Source: Erysipelotrichaceae bacterium OttesenSCG-928-M19
Lineage (GTDB): Bacteria > Bacillota_I > Bacilli_A > JAJDGJ01
Reading direction: 5' to 3'
DNA: 43,315 bases
Assembly (NCBI GenBank): GCA_030265585.1
Contig: JAJDGJ010000008.1
Span: 1-43,315, forward strand
The stretch's first letter is position 1, and every line of letters starts with the position of its first letter. The notes beneath the pieces are model-generated. The model was not told the DNA's origin, searched no databases, and worked only from the letters and a program-made list of their open reading frames with translations. Below, piece by piece: positions 6,662-15,834 of this stretch. Both the position numbers and the translations under genes were made by a program.

Positions 6662-9310
6662 ATGGGTAATACAGTTGGAGATGCTTATGTACAAATAAAG
6701 CCCCAAACAAAAGGCATTGGAAATGAAATCGAAAAAGGAATTCAGCAAGAGACTAGTGGCACTGGCGGAGTTGTGGGTACAGCTATAGGTACTGCGTTAG
6801 GAGCAGGAATATTTACTGCAGCTAAAGCAGGATTAAGTAAATTAACTGGTTTTATGAAGACTTCTATAATGGAAGGTGCAGATTTAGAACAACAGCTGGG
6901 CGGTGCATCTGCTGTTTTTGAAAAACACGCTGACAAGTTAGTAGAAACATCAAAATCTGCTTATAAAGATATGGGACTGTCCCAAAACGATTTTTTGCAA
7001 GGCGCAAACAAAATGGGGTCTTTATTTCAAGGAGCTGGACACGATGTAGCTAGTTCTTTAAAGATGTCCCAAGATTACATGTTAAGAGCATCTGATGTAG
7101 CTTCTATTATGGGTATTGATACTAGCGAAGCCTTAGATGCAGTAACTGCTGCTGCCAAAGGTAATTTTACTATGATGGATAACTTGGGAGTTGCTATGAA
7201 TGCAACAACGTTAGAGGCATATGCTTTAGAGCAAGGGATAAATAAATCATGGAATTCAATGAGCAATCAAGAAAAAACTGGTTTAGCCTACCAAATGTTT
7301 ATGGAAAAAACATCAAAATATGCAGGCAATTATGCCAAGGAAAACGAAACGTTGTCAGGTTCGCTAAATACAGTAAGAAAAGGTTTTGCAACATTAATGG
7401 GGCAACTAGCTAATGGTGATGACATATCCAAAACATTAGAAGGTATGAAAGAGCCTATGATGAATTTAGCAAACTCAATTGTGGATGCAATAAAAAATAT
7501 TGCACCTCAAATAGGATTACTAATGAAAGAAATAGCTCCAGTCATATCACAAGCAATTAGTGAATTAGCCCCAGTTGTTATACCAGCGTTAATTACAGTG
7601 TTAGGTCAAATAGCATCAGGGATTATAGAATCAATTCCAAGTATATTATCAGGAATAGGTGGTGCGTTTTTAGATGCTGATATTGGCGGTAAAATTGGAC
7701 TAGCAATAGTTGGTTCATTTGCAGCGTTTGGATTAGCAAAAAAACTATCTCCACTGATTTCTACAGCTATTAACTCTATTAAAGTTCCTGCAGTACCAAC
7801 TGGTGGCGGCGCTGGATTCGGTGGTTTTATGACTAGCTTAGCAAATGGAATAAGCGCTTTTGCAAATCCTAAAATATTACTGGGTGCAGTTGTCATTGCT
7901 GGGACAATGGCAATATTATCTGCAGGTGTTTGGGCATCAATAAAAATTGTCAGTAATGCTTTGCCAGATTTAGGCAACGCTTTAAATAGTTTTAATGAAA
8001 TTGATGGTGGCAATTTAGCTAAAACAGGCCTAGGATTAGTAGCATTGGGAGCTGGTCTGTTAGCTATGACTGCTGGTGGAATTGTGGATGGTTTATCTAA
8101 ATGGTTAGGTTTTGGTGGTTTTGGTGATACTTTAAAAAGCATTATAGAACCTATTGCTGAGATATTACCAACAATCGATGCAAATCAATTAGAAAAATTC
8201 TCATTACTTTCAACAGGTCTAGGAACACTAGCGACAGGGTTCGAAAGTATCAAAGACTTGGGAACAGTTGGAGAAACGTTAGCAACTGCAATAACTTCAA
8301 TAAGAGATGCAGTATCTAAATTTACTGAGGTAGATCCTTCTGCAATGTCAGCTGTAACAACAATGTTAACAGGAATATCAACTGCTATAGTAGGATTCGC
8401 AAGTGTTAATGGAGAAAATATTGGTTTAATAGGAACAGGATTAGTTAATCTAGCAGAGGGGGTAAAGACTTTGTCTACTTTAGATCCAGCAGCAGTTGGA
8501 TTAGTAGGTCAGTCTTTACAGCAATTAATAGAGCCACTTTCATTAGCGATGACATCTTTATCACCTGAAACTATAACAATGTTTACAAACCTATCTACAG
8601 CAATGATGAATTTAGGTAATGCAGGCGAAGGACTGAGTCAATTAGGCTCAGTGGGAACTAGTGTATCAAATGCTATCAATGAAATAAAAACAGCAGTTGA
8701 AAATGCAACAGCAATTGGAATGGAACCATATACTAATTTAAATAGTCAAATGACTTCACTAAAAACAGCATTACAGAATTTATCAACCGTACAGTTAAAT
8801 CAAAGTCCTATTGTTTCATTTCTAAATGATGTTAGTAACAAAATCAAAACGCTAAATGATTTTGATTGGAGTTCAGCTGCTGCGAAGATGAAGACTCAAG
8901 GTCAAGAAATAGGTAAGCAAATAGTAGCCGGGATAGTGTCAGGAATAAATAACAATGCATATACGTTAAATATAGCTATTAGTGATAAGATTGATGCTAT
9001 GGTAAAGGCTGCGGTTAAAAAAGCAGAAATACATTCGCCATCTGCATTATTTGAAAGAGAAGTTGGGTATTGGTTAGGTGCTGCTCTACCATCTGGTTTT
9101 GAAAAAGGAGTAGAAGATTATACTCCAAACTCAATAGATGCTATGAAAGCTTCACTATCAAAATATGAAACTAATACTGAAACGATTTCAAATAGTTTTC
9201 CATCAACTTTTAAAATAATTGATGATGATGGCTTCGTTTTAAGAATTAAAGCAGTTGTTGATGAAAAGATAATAAAAAACAATATAAATACAGGTTTAAT
9301 AACTAGATAA
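6662..9310 (+). CDS. Tail tape measure protein
   Basis: The protein has 882 residues, starting at ATG 6662 with AGGTGA five bases before (the GTG at 6653 lies inside that site). The first 250 residues match the PhageMin_Tail pattern (DAYVQIKPQTKGIGNEIEKG, then LEQQLGGASAVFEKHADKLV, then SQNDFLQGANKMGSLFQG). Next are hydrophobic Gly/Ala-rich segments between about residues 300 and 480 and helical repeats. The end (HSPSALFEREVGYWLGAALPSGFEKGV) is the usual tape-measure terminal motif. It sets tail length; at the usual 1.5 angstrom per residue this gives roughly 130 nm. The chaperone that should wrap it is encoded 3.6 kb upstream. Confidence 0.9.
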   Translation: MGNTVGDAYVQIKPQTKGIGNEIEKGIQQETSGTGGVVGTAIGTALGAGIFTAAKAGLSKLTGFMKTSIMEGADLEQQLGGASAVFEKHADKLVETSKSAYKDMGLSQNDFLQGANKMGSLFQGAGHDVASSLKMSQDYMLRASDVASIMGIDTSEALDAVTAAAKGNFTMMDNLGVAMNATTLEAYALEQGINKSWNSMSNQEKTGLAYQMFMEKTSKYAGNYAKENETLSGSLNTVRKGFATLMGQLANGDDISKTLEGMKEPMMNLANSIVDAIKNIAPQIGLLMKEIAPVISQAISELAPVVIPALITVLGQIASGIIESIPSILSGIGGAFLDADIGGKIGLAIVGSFAAFGLAKKLSPLISTAINSIKVPAVPTGGGAGFGGFMTSLANGISAFANPKILLGAVVIAGTMAILSAGVWASIKIVSNALPDLGNALNSFNEIDGGNLAKTGLGLVALGAGLLAMTAGGIVDGLSKWLGFGGFGDTLKSIIEPIAEILPTIDANQLEKFSLLSTGLGTLATGFESIKDLGTVGETLATAITSIRDAVSKFTEVDPSAMSAVTTMLTGISTAIVGFASVNGENIGLIGTGLVNLAEGVKTLSTLDPAAVGLVGQSLQQLIEPLSLAMTSLSPETITMFTNLSTAMMNLGNAGEGLSQLGSVGTSVSNAINEIKTAVENATAIGMEPYTNLNSQMTSLKTALQNLSTVQLNQSPIVSFLNDVSNKIKTLNDFDWSSAAAKMKTQGQEIGKQIVAGIVSGINNNAYTLNIAISDKIDAMVKAAVKKAEIHSPSALFEREVGYWLGAALPSGFEKGVEDYTPNSIDAMKASLSKYETNTETISNSFPSTFKIIDDDGFVLRIKAVVDEKIIKNNINTGLITR

Positions 9311-9327
9311 ATAGAGGAGTGATAAAT

Positions 9328-10467
9328 ATGCCAATAGATTATAATCCACCGAAATATACAGATAATCCGGATATTATTCGAGATATGATTGACTTAGCCG
9401 AGCAATTAGGTAGTGATGCGCTAACAAGCGCTGATAAGGATGATTTATTGATACAAATACAAAATGCTATAAGCCAATCTAATTCGTATACTGATTCAGC
9501 AATAGACAATAGTGGTATGCCTTTGCTAAAACAAGTTAAAGAAAATACATCAACAAATTTTTTGACAAGTGAAACTATTAATGAAGTTGTTGGAAGTCAA
9601 ACGACAATCAACAGGAAAAATATTTCATCTGCAAATGAAGTTGATATTGACTATGATGATAGAATTAGTGATCAGGTGGGAACACATGCAATTGTGATAG
9701 GAATAGAAGAGGTTGAATTTGAAGAATTTATTATTTTGGAAACAGTTTCTAGGTTTGAAATAGTTAATTATGGAGCATCAGATGCATTTGATGTATATAC
9801 AGTTTTTGATGATGTTCCAAGTGGATCAGCTCCAACTGGCTCATACGCGTTGAGTTTAAATTATGATAATACAGTAAAGCTTTTAAAATATAGTGCATCC
9901 TGGCAAGAAATTGCTATTTTAAAGATATCGTTAATGTCTATGTTTAAACTTGAAAAGGACAGTTTATCAAAATATTGGTTTATTGATCGTTGGGAAGAAT
10001 TCAAAATTAGCTTTGATGTTGACAATTATGTAGTAAAAGAAGATTATAATCAATTCGTAGTAACAACAAATCAAGAAATTAATGATTTAAATGAAACTGA
10101 TGATTCATTAAAGTTATTAATTGAGGAACTGCAAGCGAAACTAGTGCCAGTAACTTTATGGGAAGGCTCAGCTGTTAGTGGTTCTACAATTCCGCTAGCT
10201 CAAAATGTTAGAGATTTTAAGACAATCAGAGTAACAGTAGCTGATCAAAATGGAGTGATTGATTGTCCAGTGACGCAAGATTGTACACGTTTGCAAGGAA
10301 AAACAAGTTATGGGTCAGGAACTGTCCAGAGAGATGACACTGTTACATTGATGATAAATGAAGATAATTATGTGACTTTTATTAGCACTAGAATTAATCA
10401 TACTGCTTCTGCAGTACATAGCGCAGTAACCACTATTCCTTGTTTAAAAATAGTTGGAATATATTAG
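9328..10467 (+). CDS. Tail fibre / baseplate protein, putative receptor binding
   Basis: The 379-residue product starts at ATG 9328 after AGAGGAG. Its N-terminus (MPIDYNPPKYTDNPDIIRDMI) and helical segments suggest attachment and coiled-coil stalk regions around residues 1-60 and 250-280. The C-terminal 110 residues begin LWEGSAVSGSTIPL and are beta-rich, a pattern common at the tips of phage fibres and receptor-binding proteins. The product probably sits at the tail tip and contacts the host surface. Family assignment is by position and composition, not by a catalytic motif. Confidence 0.5.
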   Translation: MPIDYNPPKYTDNPDIIRDMIDLAEQLGSDALTSADKDDLLIQIQNAISQSNSYTDSAIDNSGMPLLKQVKENTSTNFLTSETINEVVGSQTTINRKNISSANEVDIDYDDRISDQVGTHAIVIGIEEVEFEEFIILETVSRFEIVNYGASDAFDVYTVFDDVPSGSAPTGSYALSLNYDNTVKLLKYSASWQEIAILKISLMSMFKLEKDSLSKYWFIDRWEEFKISFDVDNYVVKEDYNQFVVTTNQEINDLNETDDSLKLLIEELQAKLVPVTLWEGSAVSGSTIPLAQNVRDFKTIRVTVADQNGVIDCPVTQDCTRLQGKTSYGSGTVQRDDTVTLMINEDNYVTFISTRINHTASAVHSAVTTIPCLKIVGIY

Positions 10468-10477
10468 GAGGGATATT

Positions 10478-11932
10478 ATGCCTATTACAATTCAATCGGT
10501 TGGTGGTTTCATACCCCAAACTAATATAAAGATATCAGATACTAGAATTAATACTTTACTATCTAATATTAGGATAGAACGAAAAGTCGGAGGAGATGAT
10601 TTTGTCACAATTATAGCTACTGATTCAAGTAATAATCAGTTCAACTATACTGATGTTAATGAATTTGGAAAGATATATGTCTATAGAGTCAGTTATGATG
10701 TTTATCAAAAACAAACAGTTCAAAACACAACAACAAACAAAGCTAATTTTTGGAAAGAGAATTTTATTTTAAATGACTTAAAAATTGATTCTACTGGAAA
10801 GCTTTATGGAACTGGAACTGCAGTAGCAAAAGATTCTTATTTAAAAAAGTTGAATTCAGATGGAACAACACATTTAAATTTGTCAGCGTGGATTGGGAAT
10901 GGCGGAGATAAAGCTGGCAAGAATAATTCCACTTATGATAATATTGCTTTTGTTTTCAGAACAGGGACATCAACTTTTATAAATAAATGGCTTTTATTAA
11001 CGAAAGCTTGGGATAGTGCCAAGGCTTATTCTAAACGTTTTTGGTACTATTTAAATAAAAGAGATATTAATGGTAAAAGAGTACAAATACAGCTGACAAA
11101 GGATAGTGCTGATGGCATTGATATCCAGCTTTATTTCAAAAAAAGTGGTAGTTCATATACTTATGGATTCTCATCAAAAATGAATACTTTAAAAACTACA
11201 CAAGCTCTTAGTTCCAAAGGTGGTAGAGCAACAAGGTTTAGTATCAGACTAAAAAATAATGCTAAACTAAGCCCCGATTTTACAGTAAAAGTGACAAGTC
11301 CACCTACATACAAGTATGTACTATTAAATACGTATACTCATGAGCAAACTATTATAGTTAAAGATGAGCCAGATGTAGATTACGGTATTGTTATGAACGA
11401 ATATGGAGAGGGTTTCAGATTTACTAGATATGAGCCTAATGGATTACAAAATAGTAGTGGTTATGAAACTAAGTCTGCATCACAAATATTAGACATTCAT
11501 GATAGCGAATATCCATTAGTGTACGTTGCAGACAACAAAAAAACGCCATCTACAGATTTTACAATACTTACATCAAATTTAGCATATAGAAATAGAATGA
11601 GAAATCAAGTAATAAGAAAGAACTATATCTACATTTTTACTCCTAAAATATGGAATTATCAACTCATTAGTGGTTTCTATGCATACGAAACAGTAACAGA
11701 GGAGCGGATAGGTTATTCAGATGATATTTATGCATTCAATTTTAATGGTGCTAGACAAGTATTAAATAGCGTAATTATGCCGCCTAAATGGTCTTATGAA
11801 AGGCTAAAAGATTTGGAACGTAATTATGTGTCAGTAATAGATAATTATAAAGATTATGGAGATCTTGCAGTTAGTCCAACAGGGAATGAAATATTAGGAG
11901 AAAGAGAGTCTGATATTGATGAGATACTATAA
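10478..11932 (+). CDS. Phage tail structural protein, large, baseplate region
   Basis: The protein has 484 residues, starting at ATG 10478 after TTAGGAGGG. The N-terminal ~70 residues resemble a fibronectin III-like beta domain (NIRIERKVGGDDFVTIIATD, then YVYRVSYDV). The rest is beta-rich and includes a Ser/Gly-rich insertion and a Tyr-rich C-terminal region. Its position between the fibre-like gene and small tail genes suggests a distal tail or baseplate component. I recognise neither a standard Dit nor a Tal domain, so the exact role is open. The end overlaps the next gene by 14 bases. Confidence 0.45.
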   Translation: MPITIQSVGGFIPQTNIKISDTRINTLLSNIRIERKVGGDDFVTIIATDSSNNQFNYTDVNEFGKIYVYRVSYDVYQKQTVQNTTTNKANFWKENFILNDLKIDSTGKLYGTGTAVAKDSYLKKLNSDGTTHLNLSAWIGNGGDKAGKNNSTYDNIAFVFRTGTSTFINKWLLLTKAWDSAKAYSKRFWYYLNKRDINGKRVQIQLTKDSADGIDIQLYFKKSGSSYTYGFSSKMNTLKTTQALSSKGGRATRFSIRLKNNAKLSPDFTVKVTSPPTYKYVLLNTYTHEQTIIVKDEPDVDYGIVMNEYGEGFRFTRYEPNGLQNSSGYETKSASQILDIHDSEYPLVYVADNKKTPSTDFTILTSNLAYRNRMRNQVIRKNYIYIFTPKIWNYQLISGFYAYETVTEERIGYSDDIYAFNFNGARQVLNSVIMPPKWSYERLKDLERNYVSVIDNYKDYGDLAVSPTGNEILGERESDIDEIL

Positions 11933-12392
11933 TTCTAGTAAAAAATATAACATGCCAGTGGTTGGAGATGAGCCAAATATTTTGGATGATAATACAACAT
12001 CAACCAGGGAGATAAAAATAGAATGTATTAGATTTTTTGTCAATTCAGAAATTAGTAAAAATGTTGGCGATAACTTTGTAATACAGCACGCTGATAGCAG
12101 TACAGGAATACTCAATGACTGGTATACTGCCAAGAGCGACAAAACTGTAAGAGGTTTTACTACATTTAGTAATGTGATTGCTAAAAGAACAGCAGCAATT
12201 AATATTACTCCACTAATAATCAGTGGTAGTTGGGACTATGATGGAACTAAAGAAAGGTTTGTTATTCCTATCCTTTCACCAATTTATTCAAACGACAACA
12301 TCATATGTTCATTGAGTGGTAAAAGTAGCACAAAGAACTCACTGATCATTAATCCGACATCGGGAATAATAGAAGTTTCAAGAGAGGTGTAA
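11919..12392 (+). CDS. Small phage tail-region protein, unknown
   Basis: The product has 157 residues. The ATG at 11919 overlaps the preceding gene, with a rather distant AGGAGAAAGAG upstream, so the start is uncertain; ATG 11952 is an alternative. The protein is beta-rich and polar (FVNSEISKNVGDNFVIQH, and ITPLIISGSWDYDG), with no recognisable family. Translational coupling to the large tail gene suggests it is an accessory part of the tail tip. Confidence 0.45.
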   Translation: MRYYNSSKKYNMPVVGDEPNILDDNTTSTREIKIECIRFFVNSEISKNVGDNFVIQHADSSTGILNDWYTAKSDKTVRGFTTFSNVIAKRTAAINITPLIISGSWDYDGTKERFVIPILSPIYSNDNIICSLSGKSSTKNSLIINPTSGIIEVSREV

Positions 12393-12394
12393 CT

Positions 12395-12736
12395 ATGTTA
12401 GAAAAAATAAAAGAGTTACTTACATCAAATGAATTGATAGTAAGTGATACATATCCAAAAAATATTATTGAAGATTGTGTAACAGTAGAACTAAGATCAA
12501 TACAACCAAAGAATCAAACAGTAACAACATACCAATATGAGTTAAAGTTATTTTCTAAAGAGAGCATGGAGTTAGCAGTAAAGAAGCTACAGCAACCTTT
12601 ATTCAGACAAATATTGGGTGTTAATAGTGTAGGTAATCCTAGTTTGTCTGTAGATCAAGAAGGATTAAAGAAATATAAAGTTAAAGATTTAAAGATGATG
12701 CCATATATATATAGCATAGATGTAATTAACAGGTAG
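12395..12736 (+). CDS. Tail terminator / tail completion-like protein
   Basis: The 113-residue protein follows two bases after the previous stop. It has a start of the form LEKIKELLTSNELIVSDTYP, a central beta hairpin (QTVTTYQYELKLFSK) and a terminal strand (MMPYIYSIDVINR), the arrangement seen in the small alpha/beta tail terminators that close the head-proximal end of the tail. These normally lie between adaptor and major tail protein; here the gene sits about 7 kb further on, near the terminase. Family call by fold pattern only. Confidence 0.42.
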   Translation: MLEKIKELLTSNELIVSDTYPKNIIEDCVTVELRSIQPKNQTVTTYQYELKLFSKESMELAVKKLQQPLFRQILGVNSVGNPSLSVDQEGLKKYKVKDLKMMPYIYSIDVINR

Positions 12737-12744
12737 GTGATAGC

Positions 12745-13011
12745 ATGTCAATTAAGTTAGATAAGTATAATCACAGCTATATCAATTGGGGAAAGCGAGT
12801 ATTAAAGAACAAGATGATTATACCTGCTTTAGAAAGTAAGATGACTTTACCTCATTATGTTTCGTATAAAGGAAATAGATTAACATTAAGAGCTAAGTCT
12901 CAGAATATTCAAAGAAGTCCTAAGGATAATGCTAGAACAGTTATGCGTAATGCTAAAACAATTAAACAAAAGAGATATGCAAGGTATTTATTTAGTCAAC
13001 TTGGCAAGTAA
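12745..13011 (+). CDS. Small basic phage protein, unknown
   Basis: The product has 88 residues and is strongly basic, especially in the second half (SQNIQRSPKDNARTVMRNAK and onward), suggesting contact with nucleic acid or with an acidic head surface. It starts at ATG after AGGTGATAG, 8 bases beyond the previous stop. It lies just before the long GC-rich gap and terminase. It could be a head-tail joining protein or part of the packaging machinery; no family is recognised. Confidence 0.4.
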   Translation: MSIKLDKYNHSYINWGKRVLKNKMIIPALESKMTLPHYVSYKGNRLTLRAKSQNIQRSPKDNARTVMRNAKTIKQKRYARYLFSQLGK

Positions 13012-13248
13012 ATATCATTCAAAACAATAGTGATAACAAAAGTAACCAATAAAGCCTATACTATCATGTTTAATTAAGTTTTAGTCCAGTTGCGATAATA
13101 CAGAGTATTCAAAAGTGATAAAAAGTAAGGGGGGAGTGATTCCCAACCTACTTAGCACACCTCCTCACTTTACACGTACCACATTTACTGGTGATATTTA
13201 AGGGGGAGGGGCTAAAATGATGCTATTTTGTTGAAAAGGGGTGATGTA
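13012..13248 (+). other. Non-coding packaging region, candidate cos site
   Basis: This is the longest unexplained gap in the structural region (237 bases), with no open frame on either strand. In an AT-rich phage it stands out for G and C runs between 13126 and 13216: a GGGGGG tract at about 13130, CACCTCCTCACTTTAC near 13159-13174, and GGGGGAGGGG near 13202. The first two are imperfectly complementary. It sits directly before the terminase genes, and an HNH nuclease follows the terminase, as is typical of cos phages. The cut site is not identified. Confidence 0.4.
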
Positions 13249-13503
13249 ATGGCAAAGGTTGTAGAAAAGGTAGATAAGGAGCACGATATTTCTATTAATG
13301 AATGGTCCGAAAGCAAAGCTAAAGAATTTTTAATTAAAGGCGGAATGATTAGAACAAAGGTTACTAACTACGACAAAGATGGGAACATCACATCATATTG
13401 TATTACTGAAAAACAAATTGCACCAAATTATCGTCTACATTTAAATGATAAAGAGCCAACTAAAGTTAATAATTTTGAAAAGCTTAAGAAAGAATTGAAA
13501 TAA
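13249..13503 (+). CDS. Small phage protein upstream of terminase, possible small terminase-like factor
   Basis: The 84-residue product starts at ATG 13249, with AAAGGGG 7 bases upstream; the in-frame TTG 21 bases earlier is less likely. The N-terminal half is charged (KVVEKVDKEHDISINEW, then SKAKEFLIKGG), and a beta hairpin and basic tail follow. Its stop abuts the terminase start. Small terminases usually occupy this position, but no helix-turn-helix is evident, so the role is left open. Confidence 0.4.
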   Translation: MAKVVEKVDKEHDISINEWSESKAKEFLIKGGMIRTKVTNYDKDGNITSYCITEKQIAPNYRLHLNDKEPTKVNNFEKLKKELK

Positions 13504-14835
13504 ATGAAAAGGCATACTTTTAAAAAGCGTCAACTTGAAACATTCTTTAGCATGCTATCGTTTAAACCGTTTAAATGGCAATTAGATGCAGTTTGGCAGT
13601 ATTTTAAGAACAAGTTAGACGAGGTATGTTTCATTGCTCCTAGACAAAATGGTAAATCACAAATATTGCTACTTATTGTTTTAGTTGAATTATTTTTAAA
13701 TGAGGCAAACATTACTTTTACATCTCACTCAGTCGAGTCATGTAAAGATTTCTTTGAGAAAGTAAAGCACGAGATAAATGAAAATGATGATTTAGGCTAT
13801 GAAGTGCAAAAGATAATTAATATTGTTGGTGCATTTGAGATTAAATTAAAAAATGGTAAAAGTATTAAGTTTAGGGCAAGAACAAAAACTGCTGGAATTG
13901 GTGGATCTAATGACATTTTAATTTTTGATGAATGTCAGCTAATTACAGATGAAATGATGTCAGCAATATTCCCAACGATCGCAGCTAAGAAAGACAGTAA
14001 GGTAATTTATGCTGGAACTAGCCCTAGAATTAGTGATGATGATACATTTTTTAGAAGGTTAAGAAACACTCACATAAATACTGAAAGATGGGTTGAGTGG
14101 GGTGTTGGTTCTAAATATTCTTTAAAGGAACTTGAGAGTAAAAATCTATTTTTGGATAAGAAACTTCTAAAAGAAACTAACCCAAGTTATGGCATCAGTA
14201 TTGACTATAAAACTGTAGTTAGAGAGTTTGGAACAATGTCCAATTTAGATTATGCAGTTCAAAGATTAGGGTTATTACATACTTTAGAACAAAAAGCATT
14301 ATTTAATTCAAATGTGATCAATAAAATTCTTATCAACCAAGAAGAAGCACAAAAATTTAAAGGTAAATTTATATTAGGTATAAAATTTGGGCTAGATAAT
14401 CATTGTGCTGTGATCGCAACAAAAAATGACAGTGGAATCTATTTACAAGTGTTAGATAAAAGACCAAACAAAAAAGGTTTTGATTGGTTAGCAGATTTCA
14501 TAAACAGAAATAGAAATAGAAATCTACGTGGAATAATGGTTGATGGATTATTTAAGGATAGTTTTCATCCAATGGTTTCAAAATCATTTAATAACAACTA
14601 TAAAAAGATAAGCGGGAATGAATATATAGCATGTCAAAAAATACTGGAGCAAGAAATCGCTACAGCAAGAATTAAAATTGCAAACCAATCAGGTATAAAA
14701 AAAGAATTACTCAATGTTTCGATTGTTGATAAAAAAGATTACTCAAAGTTTGCACCATTAAATAAGGATAGTGATATTGTTGTTGCTGAGGCTATGGCAT
14801 TAGCAAATTATTATGTCAAAGAAAGGTTGAGATAG
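13504..14835 (+). CDS. terL: Terminase large subunit
   Basis: This 443-residue protein is the ATP-driven packaging motor and DNA-cutting enzyme. The ATPase domain has a Walker A-type APRQNGKS at 45-52 and Walker B ILIFDE with D142-E143, followed by an AGTS coupling-type motif near residue 162. The C-terminal nuclease domain includes LGIKFGLDN near 292-300, a VDG motif near 343 and NKDSDIVVAEAMALA near the end, which supply acidic residues for metal binding. The ATG follows directly on the upstream stop. An HNH nuclease gene starts one base after its stop, and the putative cos region lies upstream. It stands 13.5 kb into the late region instead of at its start. Confidence 0.9.
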   Translation: MKRHTFKKRQLETFFSMLSFKPFKWQLDAVWQYFKNKLDEVCFIAPRQNGKSQILLLIVLVELFLNEANITFTSHSVESCKDFFEKVKHEINENDDLGYEVQKIINIVGAFEIKLKNGKSIKFRARTKTAGIGGSNDILIFDECQLITDEMMSAIFPTIAAKKDSKVIYAGTSPRISDDDTFFRRLRNTHINTERWVEWGVGSKYSLKELESKNLFLDKKLLKETNPSYGISIDYKTVVREFGTMSNLDYAVQRLGLLHTLEQKALFNSNVINKILINQEEAQKFKGKFILGIKFGLDNHCAVIATKNDSGIYLQVLDKRPNKKGFDWLADFINRNRNRNLRGIMVDGLFKDSFHPMVSKSFNNNYKKISGNEYIACQKILEQEIATARIKIANQSGIKKELLNVSIVDKKDYSKFAPLNKDSDIVVAEAMALANYYVKERLR

Positions 14836-14836
14836 A

Positions 14837-15115
14837 ATGGCTAGTTTATATCAAAGAAATAAAAAGGTTATTTTAGCTAAAGAAGAGATATGTGCTATCT
14901 GTGGGCAATATGTTGACAAAACTATCAAAACACCTCATCCTGAAAGCGCAGAAGTGGACCATATCATTCCGAAGAATAAAGGTGGTACTGATAGCTTGAA
15001 CAATCTACAGTTAAGTCATAGAAAATGTAATAGAGCAAAATCAGATAATTTAAATTATATTCATGTAGAAAAGAAAGAATGCAAGAAATTTGAACAGTTA
15101 GTAAATTTTGAATAA
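14837..15115 (+). CDS. HNH endonuclease, terminase-associated
   Basis: The 92-residue protein has a complete compact HNH fold: C19-xx-C22, the EVDHIIP strand with D41-H42, the GG turn at 49-50, NLQLSH with H61, and C64-N-xx-K. HNH proteins encoded next to the large terminase are widespread in cos-type phages and are needed for terminase cutting in HK97-like systems. The gene follows terL by one base, so both are co-translated. It should act with TerL at the packaging site. A homing endonuclease is unlikely because it is not inserted in another gene. Confidence 0.85.
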   Translation: MASLYQRNKKVILAKEEICAICGQYVDKTIKTPHPESAEVDHIIPKNKGGTDSLNNLQLSHRKCNRAKSDNLNYIHVEKKECKKFEQLVNFE

Positions 15116-15128
15116 GGAGGAAAAGCAA

Positions 15129-15593
15129 ATGGCAGAGAGTTGGAAAATAAATAAAGTATATAATGCTGATGGTACATTACAAGCAATACCAGCAATTATA
15201 GTCGGAAGTGATGGTGGCAGTTCTAGCGGTGGTTTCTTTGAAGGTCTTGAGGCTCATGAAATCGAAATAGGTAAGTACTATTCTATTGATGTATCAAGTC
15301 AGGAGCCTGTGTTATTCGGAATGGATTTTAGTTTAAAGTTTATAAATGAAGATAGCAGTCATTTTGTTTCAATGGCAGTAAAAAAGTATCTTGCTGTTGA
15401 TTATGGTGAGAATAATGGCGCTCCTGAAATCAATGTGGAGCATTTCTATACAAGTAATCTTGCTGTGTCATTTAATTATGATGTTGGAAAGAAAAAAGTG
15501 GAATTTTATTTTTATAATATGGACCCACGCTTAACTGTAACAGGTAAAGCAGATGTTTATTGTAATTTGCCAATTTCGTTAAAAGAGGAGTGA
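15129..15593 (+). CDS. Phage structural/accessory protein with Ser-Gly linker, unknown
   Basis: The product has 155 residues. ATG 15129 is chosen because AAGGAGGAAAA lies upstream; the ATG at 15108 overlaps the HNH gene without a site. The short N-terminal segment (WKINKVYNADGTLQAIPAI) is followed by a GSDGGSSSGG linker and a beta-rich domain of about 110 residues. A linker joining a short anchor to a beta domain suggests a decoration or tail-fibre-type protein. No family recognised. It lies between packaging and lysis genes. Confidence 0.42.
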   Translation: MAESWKINKVYNADGTLQAIPAIIVGSDGGSSSGGFFEGLEAHEIEIGKYYSIDVSSQEPVLFGMDFSLKFINEDSSHFVSMAVKKYLAVDYGENNGAPEINVEHFYTSNLAVSFNYDVGKKKVEFYFYNMDPRLTVTGKADVYCNLPISLKEE

Positions 15594-15597
15594 TTAT

Positions 15598-15822
15598 ATG
15601 GGCAAGCGATCATTCGATGAAGACCAACATGAATATTTAGACACAACGTTTGTTAAAATAAAAGACCATGATAAACTTCACGATGATATTGATAAAAACG
15701 TTGCAAAAATAACGCATAAAGTAAACGTCATTTATGCAATATTAAACAAAATAGCGCTACCGCTAACTTTAACGATAGCTGGAGCAATTATTAGTATGTT
15801 TTTTAGTTTATTAAACAAATAG
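15598..15822 (+). CDS. Small phage membrane protein, XhlA/hemolysin-like
   Basis: The 74-residue protein has a charged, coiled-coil-like first half (HDKLHDDIDKNVAKITHKV) and a single C-terminal membrane segment (LPLTLTIAGAIISMFFSL) ending in LLNK. This matches XhlA-like proteins that accompany holins in Bacillota phages. It sits directly before the holin and endolysin genes. It likely assists membrane permeabilisation during lysis. Confidence 0.62.
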   Translation: MGKRSFDEDQHEYLDTTFVKIKDHDKLHDDIDKNVAKITHKVNVIYAILNKIALPLTLTIAGAIISMFFSLLNK

Positions 15823-15834
15823 GAGGAAAAGAAA

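Noticed and set aside
7606-8142. A 178-codon open frame on the minus strand opposite the tape measure gene
   Set aside because: Low-complexity Pro/Ala-rich translation caused by the Gly/Ala/Ile codons of the tape measure; no ribosome site, and the plus-strand gene is certain.
14370-14410. Apparent loss of the first nuclease aspartate in TerL (GIKFGLDN)
   Set aside because: A lysine here followed by Asp a few residues later is, as I recall, normal for this terminase branch, so it is not evidence of inactivation.
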